A stretch of DNA of 13,381 nt from Mariprofundaceae bacterium. Lineage in GTDB: Bacteria > Pseudomonadota > Zetaproteobacteria > Mariprofundales > Mariprofundaceae. Positions 6,561 through 13,381 of the stretch are shown in pieces (within the stretch, counting starts at the first letter, position 1; every line of letters starts with the position of its first letter). A program made the translations under genes and the position numbers. Under the pieces are notes generated by a model, which had not been told where the DNA came from, did not search any database, and worked only from the letters and a program-made list of their open reading frames with translations. The stretch covers positions 1-13,381 of the forward strand of contig JALUXN010000147.1 of assembly GCA_027018975.1 (NCBI GenBank), given 5' to 3'.

Positions 6561-7934
6561 TTAGCTGAAGCGCTGGCGGGCGCGTTGTGCGGCAGCTTCG
6601 CCGCGTTGGACGGCGAGTTCGATGGTGGCGGGCAGCTCTCCGGGTTGCGGCATTTCGGCCGCATCGATGATGGATGCGGGCAGGGGTGGCTGTGGCGCTT
6701 GTGGGCGCACCAGAGCGGTGGCGCGCTGCTCTGTGATGATGCGATAGTGGTGTGGTTTGCAGCTGTTTGTAGTGTGACCATTGCCGCGATGACATATCGC
6801 ATGGAGTTCACGGTTGACCTGTTGCAGCAGTGCGCTGTGGTCGCGCGCAGCTGTGTCAGCACTGATGACGACACAGATATGCTGCGCAGGGCTGCGCTGC
6901 GTCGGGTTGCCTGTTGCTGCGGTGTGCATGGCAGTGAGGTCGAAGAACCAGTGGCCGCGTGTGCCGATGCCGCCGACCAGTGGCGCGGGGAGCGGGTGCG
7001 GCTCTCTGTACCAGAGATGGATGTTGGTGATCGGGCTGGTGGGGGTCGCAGAGCCGGGCTGGTGGAGGATTTTATCCCGCGCATGGGCGGGGAGGGCGAG
7101 AATGGCGGCGTCGAAGCGTGCTGCGCTGGCATGCTGTTCCGCAGCGCCGATGAGATGAACCTGCGAGTTGTCGGCGTCGAGGCGATGAATGCGGTGACGC
7201 AGTTTCAATTGTACGCCCAGCGCGGTCGCCCGCTGCTGTAACGGTGCAATCAGGGCTTGCGCCAGTGGTGCGGTGAACCAGCCGAGTCGGGCATGGTTGC
7301 GGCAGCTGAAACTCTCTGACAATACACGCGCAAACGATGCGGCATTGGCGCTGCTGCCCGGTTCGTTCATGGCACCGAGACAGAGCGGTTCGAGCAGGTC
7401 GCGCTGCAGCGCTGCCGGTATTTGGAGCGGTGTGAGCCAGCTTGTGACACTGGTCTGTGGCTCGATGCGGCCGCGCATGGCGCGCGCCAGCTTGAGCATG
7501 GCGATGGCTGAATCGGCGTGGTGTGCCGGCAGCGCGGCAGCGGCGTGGAGCAGCGCCATGGGGAAGGGGAGCCAGCGGCTCGGGCGGAAGTGGAAGTGGC
7601 CGCGATCCTCTGCCCAGAGCGGCAGATCGAGCGTCGGCTGCCAGTGGATGGCCGTTTGATCGGTGGCCTCCTGCAGTAGCGCGATGGTGCGGTGGTAGGC
7701 GCCGACCAACAGGTGCGGGCCGTTGTCGCAACAGACGCCGGTGGTGCGATCGACAAAACTGCGCGTGCGGCCGCCGAGTGTGGGCGCTGCCTCAAATAGG
7801 GTGACGTCGGCGCCATCTTCAGCCAATCGAATAGCGGCTGTCAGCCCGGCCAGTCCGCCGCCGATGACGGCAATCGCGGCGATCTTAGAACTCCAGTCTG
7901 ATTGCTTGCGCGCGTGTCGCAGCGCGGCGCTCAT
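6561..7934 (-). CDS. hpnE: Hydroxysqualene dehydroxylase, FAD-dependent
   Basis: Last step of the HpnCDE squalene route: reductive removal of the hydroxyl of hydroxysqualene to give squalene. The N-terminal Rossmann fold has IAVIGGGLAGL (21-31) followed by the FAD-ribose acidic residue in TLFEA and the GGRTRS block, typical of the amine oxidase/phytoene desaturase superfamily. The C-terminal ATIELAVQRGEAAA is the usual FAD-contact end. The chosen ATG at 7934 gives 457 aa and overlaps the end of hpnD by 50 bases. It has no clear Shine-Dalgarno, and a longer open frame reaches 8021. The dinucleotide fold starts about 20 residues in, so a start between these limits is expected. Position directly after hpnD makes HpnE much more likely than a carotenoid desaturase. 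Confidence 0.9.
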   Translation of the reverse strand: MSAALRHARKQSDWSSKIAAIAVIGGGLAGLTAAIRLAEDGADVTLFEAAPTLGGRTRSFVDRTTGVCCDNGPHLLVGAYHRTIALLQEATDQTAIHWQPTLDLPLWAEDRGHFHFRPSRWLPFPMALLHAAAALPAHHADSAIAMLKLARAMRGRIEPQTSVTSWLTPLQIPAALQRDLLEPLCLGAMNEPGSSANAASFARVLSESFSCRNHARLGWFTAPLAQALIAPLQQRATALGVQLKLRHRIHRLDADNSQVHLIGAAEQHASAARFDAAILALPAHARDKILHQPGSATPTSPITNIHLWYREPHPLPAPLVGGIGTRGHWFFDLTAMHTAATGNPTQRSPAQHICVVISADTAARDHSALLQQVNRELHAICHRGNGHTTNSCKPHHYRIITEQRATALVRPQAPQPPLPASIIDAAEMPQPGELPATIELAVQRGEAAAQRARQRFS

Positions 7935-8760
7935 AGCGCCAGCAGCGCCAGGCAATCCAGATCTTGCGCAGCGGCAGTATCTGAACGGGGTGTTGCCACA
8001 CATCATACTGCACCGCAGCAAGGCGCGGCAGGTAGGCGTGGTAGATGGCCGCCATCACCAACGATGGCCGCAGGCTGGCGCGATCTTCATTCGGCAGGCT
8101 GGCCAGCGCGCGCTGATAGGCGGACTCGGCCTGTTGCGCATAATCGCGCAGCAGCGCCTGCATCGCTTCGCTGCAATGGCCGTTTTTGAAATCCTGATCA
8201 CTCACCCGATAGCGGGCGCGATCCTCCTGCGGCAGATAGATGCGGCCGAGTCTGGCATCTTCGGCGACGTCGCGGAGGATATTGGTCAACTGTAGCGCCT
8301 CGCCGAGCAGGGTGGCAAACTGGCGCGATTGGCGATTCTGATAACCGAACACCTCAATGCTCATCAACCCCACCACACCGGCGACGCGGTAGCAGTAGAG
8401 GGATAGATCGGCGCGTTTAACGATCGGTTGGCGGTTGATATCCATCAGCATGCCGTCGAGCAGCTCGACCAGCAGCTCCTCATCGAGTGAAAAGTGTGTT
8501 TTCGCCCACTGCAGCTCTCTGCCGACCGGATGCTGCGGCTTGTCGGCAAAGGCGCGCGCCAGCTCCTCGCGCCAGAAAGCCAGCTTGGCCAGCGCCACCT
8601 CCTGTTCGCGGATATTGTCGGCGACATCATCGACTTCGCGGCAGAAGGCATAGAGCGCCATCATGGCGCGGCGCTGATTTTCGGGCAGGAACAGAAAGGC
8701 GTAGAAGAATGAGGAGCCGGAGCCCCGGGTCTTTTGGCGGCAATACTCTTGCGGGGTCAT
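7885..8760 (-). CDS. hpnD: Presqualene diphosphate synthase
   Basis: Joins two farnesyl diphosphates to presqualene diphosphate, the first step of the three-enzyme squalene pathway. It is an all-alpha trans-prenyltransferase of the squalene/phytoene synthase family. Both Mg-binding aspartate motifs are present: FCREVDDVADN (39-49) and NILRDVAEDARLGRIYLP (160-177). The ATG at 8760 overlaps the hpnC stop as ATGA and has GGAG six bases upstream, giving 291 aa. An upstream ATG-initiated extension to 8823 would intrude on hpnC and is rejected. The order hpnC-hpnD-hpnE with overlapping ends separates it from a phytoene synthase (CrtB), which it otherwise resembles. Confidence 0.95.
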   Translation of the reverse strand: MTPQEYCRQKTRGSGSSFFYAFLFLPENQRRAMMALYAFCREVDDVADNIREQEVALAKLAFWREELARAFADKPQHPVGRELQWAKTHFSLDEELLVELLDGMLMDINRQPIVKRADLSLYCYRVAGVVGLMSIEVFGYQNRQSRQFATLLGEALQLTNILRDVAEDARLGRIYLPQEDRARYRVSDQDFKNGHCSEAMQALLRDYAQQAESAYQRALASLPNEDRASLRPSLVMAAIYHAYLPRLAAVQYDVWQHPVQILPLRKIWIAWRCWRYERRAATRAQAIRLEF

Positions 8761-9671
8761 GGCTGCTCCGGGCGGGGTGGAAAGAGGGTAAGCCTGAGGA
8801 TCGGCAGCGCCAGTCGGCGCCACTGCGCTTTGTGCAGGGTAGGTCGGCGGGTCAGCGGTGTTTCGTTGGCGGCGATCAGGTCGAGCATGGCGCGTCCGCC
8901 GGCGATAGTGGCGGCTATCTGCAGCCGCAGGCGGAGGGGGAGCATGGCCAATAGCGGCGTACCGCTCTCCAGTAGCTGGCGCGTCTCCTCAACAGCACGC
9001 ATCAGCAGCGGGCGGCACTGGGCATCGCTGACCTGCTGTTGCAGCAGCGCATCGGGATCGATGCCGGCATCCTGCAGCCAGCTGGCCGGCAGGTAACAGC
9101 GGCCGCGTGGCAGGTCGATGCTGAGATCCTGCCAGAAATTGATCAGCTGGAGCGCGGTGCAGATGGCATCGGCATGGTGCATCGCCTGAGCATCGTGGAT
9201 GCCGTGCAGCTGCAGCATCAGCCGGCCGATCGGGTTGGCGGAGTGTTTGCAGTAAAAACGGAGTTCGTCGAGACTGGAGTAGGCGTGGATGGAGACATCC
9301 ATGCGGAAGGCGGTGAGCAGGTTGTCGAGCTCGTTGATATCGAGATGGAAGGTGCGAATGGCGTCGCCGAGGGCGAGGAAGATCGGTTGATCGACGCGGT
9401 CACCATCTGCACAGCGCTCCAGCAGCGTCGCCCAGGCATCGAGCTGCTTGAGGCGTGTCTCCGGTGCGGCATCACCCTCGTCGGCGAGGTCGTCGGCGTG
9501 GCGGGCGTAGGCGTAGATGGCAGCGATGGCCGGCCGCACGCGCGCTGGCAGCAGGCGCGAGGCGGTAGGGAAGTTTTCATAGTGATTGCGTGCGATATCG
9601 ATACAGTGTTGGTACGCTTGCGCAAGCGGCATGGCGTGTGAGGCAGGGGAGGTCATGCCGGACGATTGCAT
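8757..9671 (-). CDS. hpnC: Hydroxysqualene synthase
   Basis: Converts presqualene diphosphate to hydroxysqualene. It is a second squalene/phytoene synthase family protein with the HpnC-type opening HYENFPTASRLLP (30-42), the first aspartate motif ADDLADEGD (59-67) and the second motif with INFWQDLSIDLPRGRCYLP (177-195). The start is uncertain. The ATG at 9671 (304 aa) is chosen because a GTG at 9722 would leave only 20 bases to the divergent thiO, and the residues it adds do not resemble the family. ATGs at 9656 and 9632 are also possible, and none has a clear ribosome binding site. It is the first gene of a translationally coupled hpnCDE unit. The promoter must lie in or beside the short thiO-hpnC gap, where no convincing -35/-10 pair was seen. 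Confidence 0.92.
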   Translation of the reverse strand: MQSSGMTSPASHAMPLAQAYQHCIDIARNHYENFPTASRLLPARVRPAIAAIYAYARHADDLADEGDAAPETRLKQLDAWATLLERCADGDRVDQPIFLALGDAIRTFHLDINELDNLLTAFRMDVSIHAYSSLDELRFYCKHSANPIGRLMLQLHGIHDAQAMHHADAICTALQLINFWQDLSIDLPRGRCYLPASWLQDAGIDPDALLQQQVSDAQCRPLLMRAVEETRQLLESGTPLLAMLPLRLRLQIAATIAGGRAMLDLIAANETPLTRRPTLHKAQWRRLALPILRLTLFPPRPEQP

Positions 9672-9742
9672 GGCCGGAATGGTGGCAAGCTGTTTGGGGA
9701 TGCGCAACTGTTGGGCGGTCACGTGGGTGCAAGGAGTGGGAG

Positions 9743-10906
9743 ATGAAGAGCAATGAACGGGTGATTGTGGTCGGTGGCGGCATTATCGGCTGCCTCACGG
9801 CGCTCTATCTGCATCGCTTGGGTGCCAGGCCGGTGGTGCTGGAGCGTGGCACGGTCGGGCAGGAGTCCTCATGGGCGGGTGCCGGCATTCTCTGCCCGAT
9901 CCATCCATGGCTCTATCCCGATAGTTTTACCCATCTGATCAACTACAGTCTGGCGCTCTATCCCGATCTACACCGGGAGCTGGTTGCGACGACCGGCATC
10001 GACAGTCAGTGGCGTAACAACGGTTTGATGATCCCGTTTTTTGCCGATGATCGTGTGCACCATCGTGATGCGGCGCTGCGCTGGTCAGCGCGTTTTCAGT
10101 GGCCGGTGGAGCAGCTTGATCGTCAGCAGTGTTGTACGCAGGAGCCGACCATCAGTCCCGATGTGGAGGGGGCGCTGCGTTGGCCGGAGGTGGGGCAGGT
10201 GCGTAATCCGCGTCTGTTGACGGCGGTGCGCAAGGCGATGGCGCTGGAGGGGGTGCCGATTCGTGAACAATCTCCTGTGGCCGGCTTGCAGTTCGGTGGC
10301 CGTGGCGAAGTGCGCGGCGTGGTGCTGGCGGGTGGCGAGGTGATTGAGGCGGAGATGGTGCTGTTGGCGGCGGGGAGCTGGAGTGGTGAGTTGGGGGCGG
10401 CGTCAGGGCTTTCGTTGCCGATTGAGCCGGTGAAGGGGCAGATTGTGCTGATCAAGGATGAGCCGGAGCGGGTGCGCCATATCATCAAGCATGATAACGC
10501 TTATCTGGTGCCGCGTGTCGATGGTCATATTCTGGTCGGTGCGAGCATGGAACGGGTCGGTTTTCAGCGCGGTACGACCCGGGAGACAATCGATGCGCTG
10601 CTGGCTGCGACTTGGCGGATGCATCCGGCACTGAAGCAGGCGCGCATTGTTCGGGAGTGGATGGGCTTTCGTCCGGGGACACCCGACGGCATGCCCTACC
10701 TCGGTCCGGTACGCGAGCATGCCGGCCTCTGGGTCTCCAGTGGTCACTACCGGAATGGCGTTGCATTGGCGCCGGGCAGCGCCGAACTGATCAGCCGATG
10801 GATGATGGGAGTTCAGCCTGAGGTTGATCTGCACGATTTTCGTGTCGATCGCCCCCTCCAGCCGCGTGCTGCCATCGGTTTGCCTGAAAAAACTAACGCG
10901 ACTTGA
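9743..10906 (+). CDS. thiO: Glycine oxidase for thiazole biosynthesis
   Basis: FAD flavoenzyme that oxidises glycine to iminoacetate (dehydroglycine), which ThiG uses to build the thiazole of thiamine in aerobic bacteria. The Rossmann motif VVGGGIIG is at 9-16, followed by LERG and the SWAGAGIL block of ThiO and D-amino acid oxidases. The C-terminal FRPGTPDGMPYLGP and SGHYRNG carry the arginines expected to bind the substrate carboxylate. The ATG at 9743 (387 aa) is preceded by AAGGAG (9731-9736), which decides the start over the longer open frame beginning inside hpnC. No other thi gene is nearby, so a related glycine/sarcosine or D-amino acid oxidase role remains possible. The TGA stop lies inside the stem-loop of the opposing gene's terminator. 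Confidence 0.9.
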   Translation: MKSNERVIVVGGGIIGCLTALYLHRLGARPVVLERGTVGQESSWAGAGILCPIHPWLYPDSFTHLINYSLALYPDLHRELVATTGIDSQWRNNGLMIPFFADDRVHHRDAALRWSARFQWPVEQLDRQQCCTQEPTISPDVEGALRWPEVGQVRNPRLLTAVRKAMALEGVPIREQSPVAGLQFGGRGEVRGVVLAGGEVIEAEMVLLAAGSWSGELGAASGLSLPIEPVKGQIVLIKDEPERVRHIIKHDNAYLVPRVDGHILVGASMERVGFQRGTTRETIDALLAATWRMHPALKQARIVREWMGFRPGTPDGMPYLGPVREHAGLWVSSGHYRNGVALAPGSAELISRWMMGVQPEVDLHDFRVDRPLQPRAAIGLPEKTNAT

Positions 10907-10927
10907 ATAGCGACTCAGGTCGCGTTA
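10887..10927 (-). terminator. Intrinsic terminator of the DUF255 gene
   Basis: The arms TAACGCGAC (10894-10902) and GTCGCGTTA (10919-10927) pair perfectly. TGA (10904-10906) and TCA (10915-10917) extend the stem after one non-Watson-Crick position (T10903/G10918), leaving an 8-base loop. On the minus strand the stem is followed by G and then six T (complement of 10887-10892), the expected form for a terminator of the gene ending at 10937. On the plus strand only a poor T-rich tail follows, and the same stem begins before the thiO stop, so termination for thiO would be weaker. Confidence 0.85.
10904..10919. repeat. 16-base exact repeat, copy 2, in terminator core
   Basis: TGAATAGCGACTCAGG, identical to 6521-6536, makes up the loop and inner stem of the terminator and includes the thiO stop codon. 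Two identical 16-mers in 13 kb are unlikely by chance (a rough estimate is about 0.02 expected pairs). Confidence 0.55.
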
Positions 10928-10936
10928 CTTGAGTGT

Positions 10937-13093
10937 TTATGGTTGGTCTCTATCGGCTAGCATCTGCTGCACCCGCTGCGGGTCGTCGGTGGGTAGATTG
11001 CACTGGAAGTTTTCGCAGACATAGGCGGTCACCTTTCCATGCATCGCCTTCTGCCCCTTGGTGAAGGGCGCCAGCGATTCGATCTCGGCGTCGTGCCATA
11101 GTACCACCTGATTCGGCCGATATTCGCCATCGATCACCTTGCGCATCGCCCGCGCCGCATCGCTATCTCGATCACCGACCAATACAATCTCTTTGCTCGG
11201 TGTGGTCGCCAGCAGCAGTGCCGAGAGCAGGTGCAGCACACCAGCCGGCGCCCGTTCGGCGATGCCGGCAAAGTGCTCGGCCACTGCGGATGCCTCCTTG
11301 GCCAAGGCCGCATCGCCGGTCAGGCGGGAGAGGCGCAGCAGATTGTGCATCGCCACCGCATTGCCGGAGGGCAGCGCGTTATCAAACACCTCCATCGGCC
11401 GTGCTATCAGCTCCGACTGGTCACTGACCTGATAAAAACCGCCCTCTGCCCCCTTGAAGCGATCCAGCATCATGCGATTGAGCGCCAGCGCCTCGCGCAG
11501 CCAGCGCGCATCGAAGCTCGCCTCATAGAGCTCGCACAGCCCCCACACCAGATAGGTGTAATCCTCCAGCTGCCCCGCCACCGCCGCGTCACCCTTGCGC
11601 CAGCGGTGCAGCAGATCGCCGTGATCGTCGCGCAGGTTGTGCAGAATAAACGTCGCCGCCTGTGTCGCCGCCTGCAGATAGCGCGGTTCATGCAGCAGTC
11701 GTCCGGCCATCGCCAGTGCGGCAATGGTCAGACCGTTCCAGTCGGTGAGCACCTTATCATCGCGAAACGGGCGCACGCGTTGGTCGCGCAGCGCCAACAG
11801 TTTCTGCCGCTCATCGGCAAAGTTCGCCGGATCGAAGCTGCCGGTGCGGTGGAGGATATTGGCGCCTGTTTTGCGGTGCGTCGCCTCATCGGCAAAATTG
11901 CCCTCGGCCTGCACGCCGTAGGCAGCCATGAACGCCTCGGCGCGTTTGCCGAGTGCAGCGCGCAGCTCATCGGCGCGCCAGAGATAAAATTTCCCCTCCT
12001 CGCCCTCCGAATCGGCATCTTCGGCGGCATAAAAACCACCCGCCGGATCGCGCATGTCGCGTAGCAGATAGTCAGCAATATCGCGCGCAGTGGCGGCAAA
12101 TGAGGCGTCGCCGGTCGCCTGCCACCCCTCGAGATAGGCCATCATCAACATCGCCTGATCGTAGAGCATCTTCTCAAAGTGGGGCAGCAGCCAGGTCGCA
12201 TCGGTCGCATAACGGTGAAAACCGCCACCCAGCTGATCGTGAATGCCGCCGCGCTGCATCGCGGTGAGGCTCTTGGCCACCATTGTCATCGCCTGCGGCT
12301 CTCGCTTCAGCTTGCCGTAGCGCAGCAGAAAGAGCAGCCGCTGCGCGGTGGGGAACTTCGGCGCATCGCCAAAGCCGCCGTGCGTCACATCGAAGCGGGC
12401 GGCGGTATCCCGGTAGGCGCGCGTGATCCATGCGGGATTGACCGCGCCCGGTGCCGAGGGTGCGATATTGTTTACCACCGCAGCGCGGATCGACTCGGCG
12501 GACTCCTCAATCCGCTGCCGATCCTGCTGCCACATCTGGCCGATGCGATTGGCCAGCTCGATCAAACCGATGCGGCCGAAGCGGCTCTCCTTGGGTAGGT
12601 AGGTGGCGGCATAAAAAGGCTTTTTGTCGGGAGTGAGCAGCAGATTGAGTGGCCAACCGCCAGAGCCATTGATCATCTGCGCCGCCTGCATGTAGATCGC
12701 GTCGATATCGGGGCGCTCCTCGCGATCGACCTTGATAGCGATGAAATATCGGTTGATCACCTCCGCCACCGCCGGATCTTCAAACGACTCATGCTCCATC
12801 ACATGGCACCAGTGACAGGTTGAGTAGCCGATCGAGAGGAAGACCGGCTTGTTCTGCATGCGCGCCAGCGCAAAGGCATCCTCACTCCACGGCAACCAAT
12901 GCACCGGATTGTGCGCATGCTGCAGCAGATAGGGGCTCGATTCGTGGATCAGGGCGTTGGTGTATGCGGGGGCGTCTGTGTTCATCGGTTCAGCTCCAGC
13001 CTGCGCAGGTACGGTTGTCATCCACAGAAACCCGAGGGCAGTCAGCCACCGCCTTGCACAGCACAACCATCGCTCCACCCTGTCGCAGCCCAT
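10937..13093 (-). CDS. DUF255/YyaL-type thioredoxin-fold and alpha/alpha-barrel protein with signal peptide
   Basis: Member of the YyaL/SPATA20 (DUF255) family, whose biochemical role is not settled. The N-terminal thioredoxin-like domain (about 45-200) has the hallmark GYSTCHWCHVMEHESFED, with CxxC cysteines C93 and C96. An (alpha/alpha) barrel like that of N-acyl-sugar epimerases follows, with FGDAPKFP (241-248), GGGFHRY (289-295), PHFEKMLYDQA (304-314) and EDADSEGEEGKFY (358-370). The ATG at 13093 has GGAGG eight bases upstream (13102-13106), giving 718 aa. Residues 1-32 look like a Sec signal peptide: arginines, a hydrophobic LTALGFLWMTTV core and an AQA cleavage site. A second ATG at 12985 (residue 37) also has GGAG eight bases upstream (12994-12997) and would give a 682-aa cytosolic form, close to B. 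subtilis YyaL (689). Which start is used is open. The gene appears monocistronic and ends at a clear terminator. Confidence 0.94.
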   Translation of the reverse strand: MGCDRVERWLCCARRWLTALGFLWMTTVPAQAGAEPMNTDAPAYTNALIHESSPYLLQHAHNPVHWLPWSEDAFALARMQNKPVFLSIGYSTCHWCHVMEHESFEDPAVAEVINRYFIAIKVDREERPDIDAIYMQAAQMINGSGGWPLNLLLTPDKKPFYAATYLPKESRFGRIGLIELANRIGQMWQQDRQRIEESAESIRAAVVNNIAPSAPGAVNPAWITRAYRDTAARFDVTHGGFGDAPKFPTAQRLLFLLRYGKLKREPQAMTMVAKSLTAMQRGGIHDQLGGGFHRYATDATWLLPHFEKMLYDQAMLMMAYLEGWQATGDASFAATARDIADYLLRDMRDPAGGFYAAEDADSEGEEGKFYLWRADELRAALGKRAEAFMAAYGVQAEGNFADEATHRKTGANILHRTGSFDPANFADERQKLLALRDQRVRPFRDDKVLTDWNGLTIAALAMAGRLLHEPRYLQAATQAATFILHNLRDDHGDLLHRWRKGDAAVAGQLEDYTYLVWGLCELYEASFDARWLREALALNRMMLDRFKGAEGGFYQVSDQSELIARPMEVFDNALPSGNAVAMHNLLRLSRLTGDAALAKEASAVAEHFAGIAERAPAGVLHLLSALLLATTPSKEIVLVGDRDSDAARAMRKVIDGEYRPNQVVLWHDAEIESLAPFTKGQKAMHGKVTAYVCENFQCNLPTDDPQRVQQMLADRDQP

Positions 13094-13381
13094 CGCTATC
13101 GCCTCCATTGCTGATTTCGCAGCACTGATCCACACTATCCATATTCACCACCATTCGCGCCTTGTGCGGCGCATCTTCAATCCCGCAGCATGCCTGTTTT
13201 GCACCACGCCGCAATCGTGTCAGCTGCGGCAGAAGAGATGCGGCGGTTGGCGGGTGCAATTTCACCTTGCAAAACAAGCCCGATTTCATAGGTTTGGCGG
13301 GAAATGCAGCGAGCTCCGTGTTTTCTTGCACAGCAGAGCGCGCACGCGCAACGGCCGTGATCACGAACTGCCACCGGAAAT
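13094..13381. other. Right-edge upstream region of the DUF255 gene
   Basis: These 288 bases include the GGAGG ribosome binding site (13102-13106) and presumably the promoter of the minus-strand gene. Open frames run through on minus (for example up to 13364 and 13374), but their translations are Cys/Arg/Ala-rich, unlike any family I know, and lack ribosome binding sites. A 10-bp palindrome CGTGATCACG is at 13356-13365. No confident promoter or partial gene was found. Confidence 0.4.

Noticed and set aside
6555..7241. Open frame on plus antisense to hpnE
   Set aside because: Shadow of hpnE: no ribosome binding site or recognisable domain, and it is opposite a complete FAD enzyme gene.
13177..13374. 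Open frames on minus reaching toward the right edge as a possible partial gene
   Set aside because: Cys/Arg/Ala-rich translations without family resemblance or a ribosome binding site. They overlap the expected promoter region of the DUF255 gene.

Overview
The window reads as a stretch of ordinary chromosome from a Pseudomonadota bacterium, probably gamma- or zeta-like. The evidence for this is the SucA, SucB, Tmk and HolB protein types, the initiator tRNA and the GC-rich coding. The exact lineage cannot be fixed from sequence alone. Nearly all of 835-13093 is tightly packed protein-coding sequence. The only long gene-poor stretch is 106-834, which is visibly richer in A+T.

Layout, left to right. 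An initiator tRNA-fMet (31-105, minus) points out of the left edge. After about 730 bases with no convincing gene comes a plus-strand run sucA-sucB-tmk-holB (835-6387): 2-oxoglutarate dehydrogenase E1 and E2, thymidylate kinase and the DNA polymerase III delta-prime subunit. The last three joints have short gaps or overlapping stop/start codons. This run meets a minus-strand run hpnC-hpnD-hpnE (9671-6561), which encodes the three-enzyme bacterial route from farnesyl diphosphate to squalene. thiO (9743-10906, plus), a glycine oxidase for thiazole synthesis, diverges from hpnC. It converges on a large minus-strand gene (13093-10937) for a DUF255/YyaL thioredoxin-fold plus alpha/alpha-barrel protein. 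A clear minus-strand intrinsic terminator lies between these two and overlaps the thiO stop codon.

How the genes work together. SucA and SucB form two of the three parts of the 2-oxoglutarate dehydrogenase complex. The third part, E3 (lpd), is not in the window. tmk and holB are a common replication-related pair and look fused here to the end of the TCA operon. hpnCDE supply squalene for hopanoids or other triterpenoids, but no cyclase is in view.

The most interesting observation is that SucB goes from its lipoyl domain through an acidic Ala/Pro/Glu linker straight into the catalytic domain. The peripheral subunit-binding domain that bacterial E2 proteins use to hold E3 is not visible. Also worth a look: two Shine-Dalgarno-supported starts in the DUF255 gene that would give exported and cytosolic forms, and an exact 16-base repeat found just downstream of two minus-strand genes, once as the core of a terminator hairpin. 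I saw no mobile element, CRISPR array, phage gene or defence system.
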